Source: Lumnitzera littorea (Eukaryota > Streptophyta > Magnoliopsida > Myrtales > Combretaceae). From it: a DNA stretch of 64,000 nt. Position 1 is the first letter of the stretch. Every line of letters begins with the position of its first letter. A program made the translations under genes and the position numbers. The DNA lies in the NCBI GenBank assembly GCA_024138015.1, contig JAMXBB010000011.1, forward strand, positions 74,150,189 through 74,214,188, given 5' to 3'. The notes beneath the pieces were generated by a model. It did no database searches, was not told where the DNA came from, and was given only the letters and a program-made list of their open reading frames with translations. Shown here piece by piece: positions 24,007-36,045 of this stretch.

Positions 24007-24993
24007 TGATAGGAATCAGCCTACGACTATCTCCAAGCCAAAGCCAACCTATCTGAAACTGAAGCCGACCTGTTCCAATTCAAGGTTAAACTATTTTTGT
24101 TAAGGCTAAGTTGATGCCAAAAGGCCAAAAGGGAGAAAAGGAGACACTTGGCCTTAAGTCTGTCATCTACGGAGAAGTCAAGAGACCTTACAACCAAGAC
24201 CTCGAGGCCAAAGATTCACTCGGTACGGTACAAAGAGACTAATGCTAACTAATCACAGAACTTCGCAACCGTAGGTCAACCTTTCAAGTACTTTGGCCAA
24301 GCATTGCAAGACTTCAGGGGCTCCTACCCAAACTTGGACATCCAATTGCTAACTTCACTTAGTTCGGATCCTGCTCATTCTAGGACAACCCAAATGACCG
24401 CATGCCAACTTCTTCTATTAAACACATAATTTTGTGTTCTTGTGAATATTTCCTTTATTTTAATTATGGGCCCATTCTTTAAGGTTTAAGACCTTATACA
24501 TTATTTATAGTTTTACTACTAAGGTTTTTAAGATTTGCTATAAATAGCAACATTTGTAATTAGTAGGGGACGGACTTTTAGAGATAGTGAAGAATATTTA
24601 AACAGTGATTACGCTTGAACAGTCCTTTTCGAGTAAGGATACTCCTGACCTCTTAGAGCTTGCCTTTTTTGGATTATTGAGTGCTAGTGAACTTTTCAAT
24701 TCTTCTTGTGTTCTTATCAATCTTAACCTTAAAATTGTGGTAAACCCCTTAATTGAGCAAGTTAGTGAGTTGCATCTAACCCTCATTCGAATCTCGAATG
24801 ACATTTAGTATCCATGAGTCATATCGAACCCTATTTCAAGCTTAACCCCAATTATGTTTGTGTCTTGATACGTGATATCCATACACATTCACTGTCAAAA
24901 ACCCCCCTTCATGTCCCTTTCCTCATTTTCCATTAGAACCCCGAATACCCATTTGTGGCTCTAATCCCGCTGCATTCATTTGAAGCCGTATCA
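24007..24993 (+). repeat. Element C 5' LTR
   Basis: It starts TGATAGGAATCAGCC and ends CGTATCA. A TATA box (TATAAATA) lies at 24539-24546. The frames 24598-24804 (-) and 24605-24808 (+) are LTR sequence and recur in the 3' LTR, so they are not genes. Confidence 0.93.
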
Positions 24994-24996
24994 TCT

Positions 24997-25008
24997 TGGT
25001 ATTAAAGC
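24997..25008 (+). promoter_or_regulatory. Element C primer-binding site
   Basis: TGGTATTAAAGC three bases inside the 5' LTR, two transitions from TGGTATCAGAGC, the initiator tRNA-Met complement. Confidence 0.75.
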
Positions 25009-25279
25009 TTTAAGTAGACACATGTACAGTGTTCTTCCAAGTTTGCTTCGTCATTTGAACATCTGTTAGTTGTCGTTCAATGGTATAGTGTGTTGTTTGC
25101 GTTCTTAGTAGCCGTAGTATTTTGCTGTTATTAAGCCAAGTAACAAAAATTTCAATAGTTGACTTTAGTTGCTATGGAAGTATTTGTTAGTCGTAGGAAG
25201 CTATAGAAGCCGAGTAGTAGTTGTTTCTGGGTTACTGTAGTTGTGTTTTGTTGTAAATCATGTTGTTCAAATTTTCTCT

Positions 25280-26590
25280 GAAAATTATTATATGGATAAG
25301 AATGTCGGAAGATAGTGTCAACAAACAGTAGAGATAGTCCTCACGGAAGCTTGAGGAGACGTGTTAACAACTTGGAATATTATATTCAGAATTTCATTGA
25401 TTTTATTCAGGAGCAAACTAGTTAGTTAGAGACTGCATATGTGTTGGTCGAAGTGAAAGAAGGGAACGAACACCCACTAGTAGAAGTGGCTCTAATGAGC
25501 TTGATAATGATGAATGATAGCCAAGAAGAGCTGTCGAGCTGAGAAGAAGAGAAAACCAACCTAAGCTGAGAAGAGGCAATGACAGAAGTATTGACACCAA
25601 GAACCTAGGAGCCCAAAGAAGAGAGCCAAGGTTAAGAAGAAATATGGCCAAGTAGAGCTCCAACAGAAGTGGCTAATCTGAACACCTGACCAAGGAGTTA
25701 ATAATATCAAGCTTAAGCTGCTAACTTTCAGTGGAAGTTACCAACCTGAAGAGTTCTTAGACTGGGTTTCCTAAGTCGAAAAATTGTTTGAATGCTACGA
25801 ATGTGATGACTGTGCAAAGGTTAAGCTAGCTTCATTATCCCTTGTTGAATATGCAAGCCTTAGTGGGATAAGTTAGTTATTAAGCGAGATACCGAAGAAG
25901 AAGAGCCAATTAGAACTTAGAGGCTTGTAAAGAGGTTGATGAACCAACACTTTGTGCCAAGTTACTTCAAGCAGGAAATGCTCCATGCTTTCCAATACTT
26001 AAGGTAGGGCTGAAACACTATCAAGGAGTACTTGTAAGAGTTCAAAACTCTGATGACCAGATGTGAGATAGATGAGCCCCAAGACTGTACTATTGCTAGG
26101 TTCTTAAGTGGACTACGAGATGACATTACTGACATATTCGAACTACAACCGTTTAACTCGTTGGATGAGCTTATCAATTTAACCTTAAGGGTGGAGAGAC
26201 AAAGGAGAAGGCAGCACCAGAGGCCGATTAATCAACCTCAACTAGTCAACCTTGAGTTTAAGAGATATGTCAAGAGAAGGCCAAAGAAGAAGATCGAGAA
26301 AAGAGAGCCTAGCTGACTTAATCATGCTGAGACAAAGAAGGTAGAGAAGGAAAAAGTACCTGGTGAAAAGGAAAAAATGCTTAGGTTACTAACATATTGC
26401 TTCCCAATGCCCAAATAAAAGGGTCATGATCTTGAAAGGCAAAGAACCCGAAGCTTAAGTAAAGAGTTAGAGTGACCAAAGTTTAGAAGGCAAGTTGATT
26501 GAAGAAAATGTCTATGCTAATCATAATCTGGATAAACTCTTATCTATGACGAGCCAACCTGAAAGCAGGTCTAGGTCAAAGGGAAAATTT
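25280..26590 (+). pseudogene. Element C gag remnant
   Basis: About 25704-26310 translates, across several stops and frameshifts, as a gypsy Gag. Visible parts are LLTFSGSYQPEEFLDWVS, VEKLFECYECDDCAKVKLAS, then DCTIARFLSGLRDDITDIFE and LINLTLRVERQRRRQ (open at 26053-26316). A poorly preserved N-terminal region precedes it. A basic linker follows, where a zinc knuckle is expected but not clearly kept. Confidence 0.8.
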
Positions 26591-27040
26591 ATTTTATATT
26601 CGATGTTTGATGAATAGGAAGACCTATTCCCTAGTTATTGATGGAGGAAGTTACACCAACATAATTTCTGCTAAGCTAGTGGAGAAGATGAGATTGTCGA
26701 CTTACCCATATCCTTAATCTTATGGATCGAAGTGGTTTAATGATGAAGGTATGGTCCATGTGCATAAGAAGGCTCATATGGCATTCAATGCAAGATAGTA
26801 TGGAGATAAGATTGACTTCAACGTGGTCCCTATGAATGCTGCAAATTTACTTCTTGGCCAACCTTGGGAGTACAATCGAGAAGTGATCGATGATGGCTTC
26901 CTTAACACTTACACAATTTAAAAGGATGGCAAGAGCTATTTCTTAAACCCCGTGATTGTTGAGGAAATCCAAAGTAACTCATCACCTATGGCAAAGAAAA
27001 AGGGAAAGAGGGGTTTGTTCGACATCTAAGCTTATGCTCA
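26591..27040 (+). pseudogene. Element C aspartic protease remnant
   Basis: It reads KTYSLVIDGGSYTNIISAKL, then KWFNDEGMVHVHKKAHMAF and NVVPMNAANLLLGQPWEYNR. The Asp-Gly active site in IDGG is kept, but stops interrupt the frame (for example after YPYP). A short lysine-rich tail ends near 27030 and the 3' LTR follows. No polymerase is present. Confidence 0.8.
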
Positions 27041-27082
27041 TTGTTTAACTTCGAAGACGACTTCTTTTCAGCCCCAAAATAA

Positions 27083-28051
27083 TGATAGGAATCAGCCTGT
27101 AACTATCTCCAAGTCGAGGTCGACTTGTCTGAAGCCAACTTGAGGCCAAACTGTTTTTTTCGAGGCTAAGCTAATGCCAAAAGGCTAAGAGGGAGAAAAG
27201 GAGACACTTTACATCAAGTCTGTTGTTTGCTGAGAAGCTGAAAGACCTTACAGTTAAGACCTTAGGCCAAAGAACCACTCGGCACGGCACGAAGAGACTA
27301 ATGCTAACTAATTGTAGAACTCGGCAACTGTAAGTCGATCTTCAAGTACCTTGGCTAATCACTGCAAGACTTCAGGGGATCCTACCCAAACCCGAACATC
27401 CAATTGCCGACCTTACCCAGTTCGAATCCTACTCCTTTTAGGACAATCCGAATAACTGCATACCGACTTCTTCTATTAAACATACAGTTTTGTATTCTTG
27501 TGAATATTTCCTTTGTTTTAATTATAGGCCCATTCTTTAGGGTTTAAGGCCTTGTATATTATTTATAATTTTTCCATTAGGGTTTTTAGGATTTGCTCTA
27601 AATAGTAACATTTGGAATTAGTAGGGGATAGACTTTTGGAGATAGTGAAGAATATTTAGACAATGATTATACTTGAACATTCCTTTTTGAGTAAGGATAC
27701 TCCTAACCTCTTAGAGCTTGCCTTTTTCGAATTATTAAGTGTTGGTGAACTCTTTAATTCTTCTTGTGTTCTTATCAATCTTGACCTAAAGATTGCGGTG
27801 AACCCCTCATTAGAGCAAGTTAGTAAGTTACATCTAATTCCCATTTGAATCTCGAGTGACATTTATTGTTCATGAGTCAAATCGAACCTCATTTCGAGCT
27901 TAATCCTGATTATGTTTGTATCTTGGTGCATGATATCCATACACATTCACTGTAAAAAAACCCCCTTCATGTCCCTTTCCTCATTTTCCTCTGGAACCCC
28001 AAATACCCATTTGTGGCTCGAATCCCGCTACATTCACTTGGAGTCGTATTA
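27083..28051 (+). repeat. Element C 3' LTR
   Basis: It aligns end to end with 24007-24993. It ends GTATTA (the CA terminus lost by a transition), and the TATA box is altered to TCTAAATA near 27597. It is followed by ATAAG at 28052-28056. Confidence 0.93.
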
Positions 28052-28056
28052 ATAAG
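28052..28056. repeat. Target-site duplication of element C (right)
   Basis: ATAAG, identical to 24002-24006. Confidence 0.92.
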
Positions 28057-29015
28057 GTTAACACCATTGTCACTTTCATCGCAAACGACAAGTAAAGAGT
28101 AGATTACCTACATAATGACGCCTTCATTATCAATGTTAAAATTGGCTATTTCGACTTACCAAAAACAATCATAGACAGTAGTAGTTTTGTTGATATCTTA
28201 TTTTACCATGCAAATGAACAGATTAAAGAATAGCTTGATGAATCCCTCTAATTGTACAAGCATGGCTTAACGAGTTTCAGGAGTAACAGACCTGTACTAG
28301 CCAAAGGACTCATCACCTTGCCAATCTAATTAGGTGACAATCTACATGTTGCCATACAGTCCATCGATTCCATAGTTGTCGACACTAGTTGCCCTACAAT
28401 GTTATATTGAGGCGATTGAGTATAACAAAGTTTGACATGATTATTACCTAATGATGCTTAAAGGCCAAGTTCATCACACCAATAGGAGCAGGTGAAGTCC
28501 AAGGAGATCAAAATCTATCCAGATCCCTTTACCTCAAAGCTCCAACTTGGGACAACGTCATGAACATCAAATCTACTATTGAGTAGAATCCAATCCTTCA
28601 AGGAGAACCGGCCAAAAAGACAAAGGAAATCGAACTCACGAGCACCCTAGGGATGACCACTAGAATCTAGGCAAAGTAACTTGATGAAAAAAAATCGAAG
28701 CTTATAGATTTCCTTAGGGGAAGCACAGGTGTATTTGTGTCTACACTAAAAGATATACTAAGGATAATTAACATCCCTAAGGTAACCTACTACCTCAATA
28801 TCGATCCCACCATCCGACCAATCAAGCAAAAGAAGCACCATTTTGCCTCCGAGCAAGAAGTCTAGAAACTGTTACAAGCCAGATTCATAAGGTAGGAGAA
28901 GTACCCTACTTGGCTCACAAACATGGTCCTCGTCAAGAAGGCTAATAGGAAATAGCAAATGTGCATCGACTATACAGACCTTAACAAAACCTATCCTAAA
29001 GACAAACAACCTAAG
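28057..29015 (+). pseudogene. Element A protease and partial reverse transcriptase remnant
   Basis: The first part reads HNDAFIINVKIGYFDLPKTI..DSSSFVDILFYHA, a plant gypsy retropepsin where the usual D-(N/G)-G/S-S-S pocket is D-S-S-S. It continues with AKGLITLPI..GDNLHVAIQ. From about 28775 it reads YYLNIDPTIRPIKQKKHHFA, then YPTWLTNMVLVKKANRK, then MCIDYTDLNKTYPKD. This is the N-terminal finger region of a Tat-type RT. Homology ends near 29015, before the palm and its catalytic Asp residues, so the rest of pol was deleted. Stops are frequent. Confidence 0.85.
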
Positions 29016-29149
29016 ACCATATTTTCACTAAGTGTTATATTGTACATGAGATTTCTGTAACTACTGTTATGATTAATGAAATGATGAGTTCTTAAGCTTG
29101 TCTATATATTTTTTCCTTACTATTAGCTTATGCTACACACCCTTATCCT

Positions 29150-29530
29150 CGGGTCCCTAAACATATGTCTTATGTTAGTACTTACACTAATACGGTGGAC
29201 TCACGCATCAACTACCAAACACTACTCTACATTGCGCCTTTCTATCTTCAGGTCGATTTTCATCCCTGAGCGCACGCCCTAAGTTATTATCTACTCTAAC
29301 ACCATAAGCTAAGCATTAGTCACCAACATAGTTCCTCACCATGCTCACATATACGGGTCAATCTTCATTCCCGAAGATATTCCCTAAGTTAGTATCTACA
29401 CAAACATTGAAGGGATTAAGGCCCCAAGTTAATATCTACACTAATGTTGTAGGCAACGTGCTAACCGTTGGCGTTGGTTCATATCGTGCCCTTACGTCAA
29501 GTCAATCCTCATCCCCGAGCACTCCATAAG
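29150..29530 (+). repeat. Degenerate tandem repeats in element A
   Basis: Units start with CCCTAA/CCCCAAGTTA.TATCTAC (29156, 29276, 29384, 29422). They end with GGTC/GTCAA..TCATCCC.GAGC (29255, 29375 and 29500 regions). Spacing is about 105-120 bases, with one short unit. The 62-codon frame at 29341-29529 falls inside and is not a gene. Confidence 0.65.
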
Positions 29531-31129
29531 CGAAGAAGAACCAATCCGGCTAAGTCTATAGGACTTAATCACGAACTTCTCAAACTATCAAACTCAAAGC
29601 GGCAAAAGAAAAAAGAAAGTGCAAATTGAATAAAAAGATTAGACAAGCAAATACAAAAGGAAACAAGACTTCATTACAAGGCTTTAGAGGTCGGCATCTC
29701 GATCCCAACTCCATAAGGAAACAAAAAGAGAAAATTACAAGAGGCACATGGCCAATTCTTAGTCTATTATTCGGCACTGGATCTTGATGTGTGCTCTCAA
29801 CTTCGACTCAACAACACCTACGAAACTCCTCTTCAAGACGAATTGCTCTTAACTTCAACTTAGCTCATATCCTTCATCAAGGGAAACATGACTACATCCC
29901 CAAATTTCATCCAATCTAATGGCCACATCTTCGCAGCTTTGGTAACTTCAAAAGTAGGCACCACTCTACCTAGATGAGCCGACCTTCTACAAGAGTAACT
30001 CAATGGGATTATCTAGGATGATCTGTACACCCCATCGATGCTACTCATAGGGTAGCATGGGGAGTTGGAGACAATCCCACCAAGCTCCTCCAGGTTGCTA
30101 TGGTCGAAAAACCCGGGTAAGGAAAGAAGCCTCCTTTATCGCCATAATCACTACAGAAGCCCCGTCTGCATGAAAACTTGAGAAGCAATGCCTAAAGGCT
30201 CAACCCAAAACCTTATGCAGACGAACAATTCTTATGGTAAAGCTACCCAGTAAGTAGTAGGTGGACACCCGAGGTCTTACCTTCGTATAGGCAACTATGA
30301 CTTGGATGAAGGTTGGATCGAGAGGTCCATATACACCTCTTGGTCATTGCTCAGGGGCCACCTCCCACTATCGAGTGACTCTCTACACCTCAAGATCACC
30401 ACTCAAACGAGGACCGTGAAAGACCTAAGGCCCTCCTCTTAAGCTCATATACTCTCTCTCTTACTTCGATCATCTTCGGCTTGCTTATGGCAAAACAAAA
30501 GGAAGTATTTGCTCTCAAATTGACTCTCAACAGAAGAATACGAGAATGTAGTTGAAGTGGGGAAAAAAGGACCCACGTAGCCTTTATATAAGGGGCCCAA
30601 GATAACCCCAAACATCCATGTAGCACTTATTCAATGGCTTGGAAGGGAAGGCAGCCTAACCGACCCCTTGGGAAATGTTAATGCACTGTATGTGCATTAA
30701 ATGTCTTCTAGAAGATACACTACCCAAGACAGTACAATTGCCCAAGATGGTACGATTGCCATGAGCGCACTTTGCCCAAAGTGCACTTTATCCAAGAGAT
30801 CACATGATATCAACAATGATCCGCCTAAGCCAACGCGTTGAGTTTACATCCTATGAAAACAAATCACATATGATTCGAGCATGTCGTGTTCAACTAAGCT
30901 TAAGAGTGAACAAGTCAAGACACTGAGAGAAATGGAACAAATCAGATAGTCACCCTTAGTGCTCAGCTTGCACCTTAAATGAGCAAGTCAGAAGACTTCA
31001 AAGAAGTCAAGTTTCTAACCTCAATGCTTGGCTCTCAATATAGACGAGCAACTCAATGGACTTTACATAACAGTACAGTAAAGAAGAGAAGCAGAACAAG
31101 AATGACCTAAACATAAGGAAGATCTCATT
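29531..31129. other. Element A untranslated region, no identifiable gene
   Basis: This lies between the tandem repeats and the end of the antisense ORF. Frames at 29580-29777 (-) and 30396-30626 (-) do not match anything I know. The latter sits downstream of the antisense ORF on the same strand and could be its eroded trailer. Confidence 0.4.
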
Positions 31130-32628
31130 AACTAAGTTGGTCATTTACATAAAAGAGGAGGAGGGCATCCCAATCCCTCTAAAAACAAAGGAAGTAGGCA
31201 TTGAATTCAAGCTACACAAAAAGTTAAAAAGAAGTACAAAAAAGGCCACCTTTGGCCTAATTAACCACCATGTTCTCTTCTTCCTTAGTACTTTCCTCCT
31301 CCTGCTTGCTAAAGCCTCCTTTGGCATAACCCTCATAAGATACCTCCCCTCCATAACCAATACCAACACGTGGATCGTTGAGCCAATTAAAGAAGGTCAA
31401 GTTCACTTTTAGGAAGTGCTCATTGACCTGCTTTCAACCCTCATCAACCAAGGCAAAGCAGCATTACTCACAGCCTTCTCCATCAAGGGGTTATCCAAGT
31501 TTTGAAGAGCAGTTGTTGCTTCACCTCAGCAAACAGGCCCCTCCCATTTTGCAACTCAGCCCCCTTCCTAGTGAACTCAACCCCAGCTCCCTCCAACTCT
31601 TTGTTCTTGCCTTTGAGTGTCTTCGCAGTTTGGTTGCTTCCTCCCTAAAGGCTTTGGTAAAGGCTTGGGTTTCCTTTAGGTTAGCCTCTAACTTCTAAGC
31701 TTGTACTTGAGCTCCTTATACTAGCACTACAGATTTCCATACATGGCAAACAGGTCACCAAGCTGCTCCTTCTCCACTTCTAGCGCCTCATGAAGCCTTC
31801 CTACCTTGGCCCTCTTGGCCCTCACCTCATGCCTTTTCAACTATCGATAATTGCGATTAAATGGAGCACATAATTGAGCATGTCATACAGTTGCAACAAA
31901 AATAAAGATACGGTTTTACTCAAACAAGTAGCACATGACACTTAAAAAATTAACAATAACAGCTCACCTAGTTATGCCATCGAAGCAACTCTATAGAAGC
32001 CTCGCTATCACTCTTCTCGGTAAACAATCGCTCAAACCTAACCTTAAATTGATCCATTCACTGCACGGGCCTTATAATTAAGTCCATTGAAGGCCAAGGC
32101 CCTTGCTACAATATAGTTTGCTTATCCTAAGGCATTAACGGTAGGGGTTCCCCATCATCCGGGATGTTGATGGCTTGGACCCTAGCATCTTGGGGGGTTA
32201 GCTTGGAGTCCCCTTGCTGCTCTAAGATGGACGTATCACTCCGTCGAACTGACCTGGAATGCCTTACCAAGTTACCCCTCGAACTACCAGCCTCAACTTC
32301 CTCAATCTTCCATGGTTTTACACCTCGCATGGCCATCGCTCGCCCCAACCTTCCCTTTGTACTCGGTAAATTCATAACAACCTTAAGAATATTCTCCATT
32401 GTGTTACGTATTGCCTCTAGAATGGTCTATTGCCTAATCCCCTTCTTCCTCTTACTCTTCTTGGAGAGGAGTTACAAGGTCTCTTCCTCCACCTCTACAG
32501 CTACCTATTTCCTCTTTTTTCCCAACCTCTACTACCTCCTTTATGCACCTAGATCAGATAGCCTTTCACTTCATGTCCTTCAAAACCACCTGCATAGTTG
32601 TAATCATAAACAAAGACTCGATATAATA
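31130..32628 (-). pseudogene. Element A antisense extra ORF, C-terminal part (decayed)
   Basis: Minus-strand reading gives charged, coiled-coil-like sequence. The clearest open piece (32127-32399) starts MENILKVVMNLPSTKGRLGR and has a basic, then Ser/Arg-rich character. Further along, Lys/Glu/Leu-rich stretches are broken by stops down to about 31130. The position downstream of the domain at 33612-34565, with an LTR-like copy between, suggests it is the tail of the same antisense protein. The plus-strand frames 31378-31698 and 32164-32634 are by-products. Confidence 0.45.
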
Positions 32629-33611
32629 TGTTAGAAATGAAATACTCACATCGACTAAATTAATAGGGATCATGAACTAATCATACACTCTTCAGCTTAA
32701 GGACTCGCTCATGTGGTTTGTTGAGTTGTCCAAGAGGAGTTAAACTCTAAAAAGCAATGCATTCTCGAGTCAAACCTACCGAGTTACTTTAGTTTCTACC
32801 TCATCTAAGAGACTGCCAAGGTGACTGACCCATTGCTGAGTTAACCCCTTTACAATACCTCAGTCCAAGGTCAAGCATCAAACTCATATACTACTAACCT
32901 AGTACATGGTTGAGGTCGAGCCAACCTCAATCCCAAACTGACCATCCGAAGTCAATCTAACAATGGACCACCTCCTGAACCAACCATTCTTTAATCGAAA
33001 CATTTGAGCTATCAAGCTGTCGAGCTGCCTACCCTAACCTAACCTATTCAAAACTTCCTCTGCTTGGCAAACCGCATCATTAGGACCATAGAATGGACAA
33101 CCGACACACACCTTATTTCTTTGAAATCCGTACTGTCTTTTGTAACCAAATATTCCTCTTTTTGCCTGATTACAACTTTAGCCTGTTAAATCATTCCTTT
33201 TTTTTCTTTCTGATAGGAACCTTTTTTTTTTTTTTTGTAATTTAATCTAACCTAGGACTTACCTTAACTGGGTCGTATAAATACTTGTAAATTGTACTAG
33301 TTGCAAGAGTGAATGACATTGATATTCAGACATATTCCTTCTTGCGTAAGCTAAGTGTCCTTGCTTACTCTCAATCACTTTTATCTAGCCCATCGAGTGT
33401 GGACCAGTGGCAAGTGACCTCCAGCCACACTTATACATAATATTAAGTGCGACCTAAACTCATGTGAGGCATTGGTGTGTCATACCTATCATTGGTGCAT
33501 TGGGACCTCTACTTAACCTTCAACTATCATTTACTTTTTTTTAGACCATCTTGAGGTTCGGAACCACCCTTGGTTACATGTGTGATATTGCGATTTATAT
33601 GTTTACCCACA
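32629..33611 (+). repeat. LTR-like repeat D, copy 1
   Basis: It aligns with 34980-35887, best in the right half. Shared landmarks are GTATAAATA (about 33276) versus ATATAAATA (about 35562), CACTTATACATAATAT.AAGTG and GGACCTCTACTTAACCTTCAAC. The region ends TATGTTTACCCACA versus TATGTTCATCTACA. It begins TGTTAG and ends CA. No target duplication is seen. A long T-run lies near 33221-33237. Confidence 0.65.
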
Positions 33612-34565
33612 TACTTAAATCACTAAACTGAAGACAAACAGGCCTAACCTCAATTCCATAGAGAGGCTTGCCATTGACATACATCTGAATACAAGCCATT
33701 AAGCATCCATTGCATAAGGTAAAACACCTCTTCCTTTACCTTGTTGTCCTCTACCCCCAAATAATTGACCAATGAAGCCCGGATTGGCACGAACGAAGTT
33801 GTTGGAAAGTTAGGCCTCTCAAGTGTCCTAATGCAGAAGAAATGCTCCTTCCAATGATCAACCTTATTTAGAAGGCCATCAAATGCCTTTAGTGGCCTAC
33901 CTTAGTTAATAATATATACCTAACCATCAGGAGCCTTCTTTACATGGAAAAAATGCCTAAAATGGCTTGCCATCGGCCTTTGAAGAATCCACAAGCACAC
34001 CAACTCAAAACCGAGCAATTGTGCCTAAGCATTCACGTGTAAGGAGCCCGGATCAATCCTAAAATAATTAATAACTTCCACCTAGAATTCTGAGAATGAT
34101 AACCGCAATCCCAACTTGAATGACTTCATATACATATAGAAGGACCACTCATTACCTATCTAGAAGGCCCTTTCACCATTCATAGGCAACTTCATTCGCT
34201 AAATAAGCACATTCTTCATTACCCAATTTATTAGCCTCAACTTCTCCTTGCTCGCTAGAAAAAACGTACGAGTACACGCCTTAGTATTAGAATTCATCGT
34301 GCGTAGTAGCTCCTCATTTACAACTTCCTTGCCATTAGAGGCATATACATCTTGAGGCCTCCTAACAACCCAATCCCTCCTCTACTCTTAAGTGAACATC
34401 ACCTTAAGACCTTCATCAACCACTACTACCATCATTGTCATTTAGGGGAGTAAGGTTACCACCCCCTTCAAGGAGTATCTACTCGTAGTCTTCTTTGACC
34501 TCTCTTGAAACAAAACCCCCCGAAGATTCACCTTGAGAATTTGAAGTACTTTAGTTAGCCATGGT
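33612..34565 (-). pseudogene. Element A antisense extra ORF, N-terminal part with gypsy-type 'putative transposase' domain
   Basis: The start codon is at 34565-34563, followed by a Ser-rich leader. About 34170-33820 reads NEWSFYMYMKSFKLGLRLSF, then INYFRIDPGSLHVNA..AQLLGFELVCLW. Next come SHFRHFFHVKKAPDG and LLNKVDHWKEHFFCI. This is the order of the plant domain called 'transposase (putative), gypsy type' (Pfam PF04195 as I recall). The pattern is long-chain P..LHPN.W..L..F..LC, then HFF.L, then W+..FFF. Such proteins occur as antisense ORFs downstream of pol in Tat-lineage elements, and their role is unknown. In-frame stops and a frameshift show it is dead. Confidence 0.7.
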
Positions 34566-34979
34566 CTATATTAGAGCAAGGGAAAAGAAGATCGAAAATG
34601 AGCTTGCAAGTTGAGATTTTGACAGAGTTTCCTCTTAGTTGAGAGTGAAAAGTGAAAAATAAGGCCCCAAGTACTCTCTTATACAAACAAATTTAAGAGG
34701 AAGACAAGTGACTTTCTCTACTCCCCAAGTACATACCGATTACAAAGACATGCCCTACATCTTAGCTATCTACATGTCCTAATCTACCAACTAACGACCC
34801 AGATTAACCCACACACATGGATTGCTAATGTAGCCATACATGTTAGCATCCTACACATGCAGTCATTTCCAGGAAAGTTATTAATGCATGTCGCCCTTTC
34901 CAAAAATCATCAAGATGCCTCTAGCGCACAAATGGTCACATTAGTCATATCAAGCATCACTACACAATGTAGTAGGTCC
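34566..34979. other. Spacer upstream of the antisense ORF
   Basis: No coding signal. It would be the 5' region (and promoter, if any) of the antisense ORF. No clear minus-strand TATA box was found. Confidence 0.4.
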
Positions 34980-35887
34980 CGATAGGAATCAAGGGCCAAT
35001 TATGAGATCTTGAGTAGGAGGAATTGCTTCTCTAGTACACCTAACTACCTAGAAGGACCTAACTCCAGAAGAGAAGCAATACCTTCGAACCGACCTGGCA
35101 TATCTTCCAAGCTCCCCCAACTCATTCACTATTTCACAAGTAAAAGAAGAAGAACCTAATAACGTTGCCGACCCTAATCAGAGCTGAACATTAAACTTGC
35201 CTGCTTTTGAGATGATAAGTGCCTGAGCTCAAGCTGACCCATTGCCAAGCTGACCTACTAAGTACGAGCTACCAAGTCCCCACTTTCAAAAGAAGTGTTC
35301 CCCAAACCCCTAACCTCCCGAGCTACTGACCTAAAACTAACCTAGCCATTTCAACTCTACTCGTCATCAAGCACCTATTTGGACCATCAGATTGAGAAGC
35401 GGAAACGTGTCCTACCCTCCAATACCTATACTATCCTTTACAAAGGATATTCCTTTTCATTTGTTTATTGATTTGCCCTTATATATTGTTTACCTTTCTT
35501 TTTCTAGTAAGAATCCTTTCAATAATTTGTATTGACCTAAAACTTAGCATAATTGGGCCATATAAATATCTGTATCTTATATCAACTACAAATCATCATC
35601 TACAATATTGAATACAGAACTTTTCTTTTGAGTTAAGTGCTTTCTACTTTCTCTCTCTACTCTTATTTAGACTATTTGAGCTTATAATAGTAGCGAATGA
35701 ACTTCAGTTACACTTATGCATAATATCAAGTGTGGCTTGAACTCAGGCAAGGTATTAGTACATCCTATCATACATCGATGCATAAGAACCTCTACTCAAC
35801 CTTCAACCTTCCATTCGATCTTTCGAGCCATCTTGCAATTCAAATCTATTTGTTTGCATGATACCTTCAGTTATATGTTCATCTACA
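34980..35887 (+). repeat. LTR-like repeat D, copy 2
   Basis: Partner of 32629-33611. It begins CGATAGGAATC (similar to the first bases of the element C LTR, TGATAGGAATC) and ends CATCTACA. A TATA box (TATAAATA) is near 35563-35570. The 64-codon frame at 35716-35910 lies within it and is not a gene. Confidence 0.65.
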
Positions 35888-36045
35888 ATCGTCGCCTGCA
35901 TCAGGTCTAATCAAACATGTTAGGCATCACATCACCAAGTGATGGATTTAGGCCCCTCAACTTGAAGCAAAGCTTTTCTCACCTTAAGCTAGCCTTCCTA
36001 ATCAACCTATTCTCCTTGCATCCTCAATACTAAGAAAAGTAGCGC

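Larger units (their letters stand above)
24007..28051 (+). mobile_element. Element C: non-autonomous gypsy-derived LTR element (gag-protease only)
   Basis: The LTRs are 24007-24993 and 27083-28051, with a degenerate initiator-tRNA-Met primer site just inside the first and a perfect 5-bp target duplication ATAAG. The interior is only about 2.1 kb, with a decayed gag and a protease domain, and then sequence passes straight into the 3' LTR. Reverse transcriptase, RNase H and integrase are absent. It interrupts element A between its gag and protease coding regions, so it is younger than A. It could be a simple deletion derivative, or a gag-bearing non-autonomous family mobilised in trans. Confidence 0.93.

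Noticed and set aside
24598..24808. Pair of overlapping frames on both strands, repeated at 27656-27862
   Set aside because: They are the same segment of the two element C LTRs, so the recurrence comes from LTR duplication and not from a gene family.
29150..29530. Possible CRISPR-like array (regularly spaced repeats)
   Set aside because: Repeats are long, degenerate and without constant short repeats and unique spacers. The context is a plant retrotransposon.
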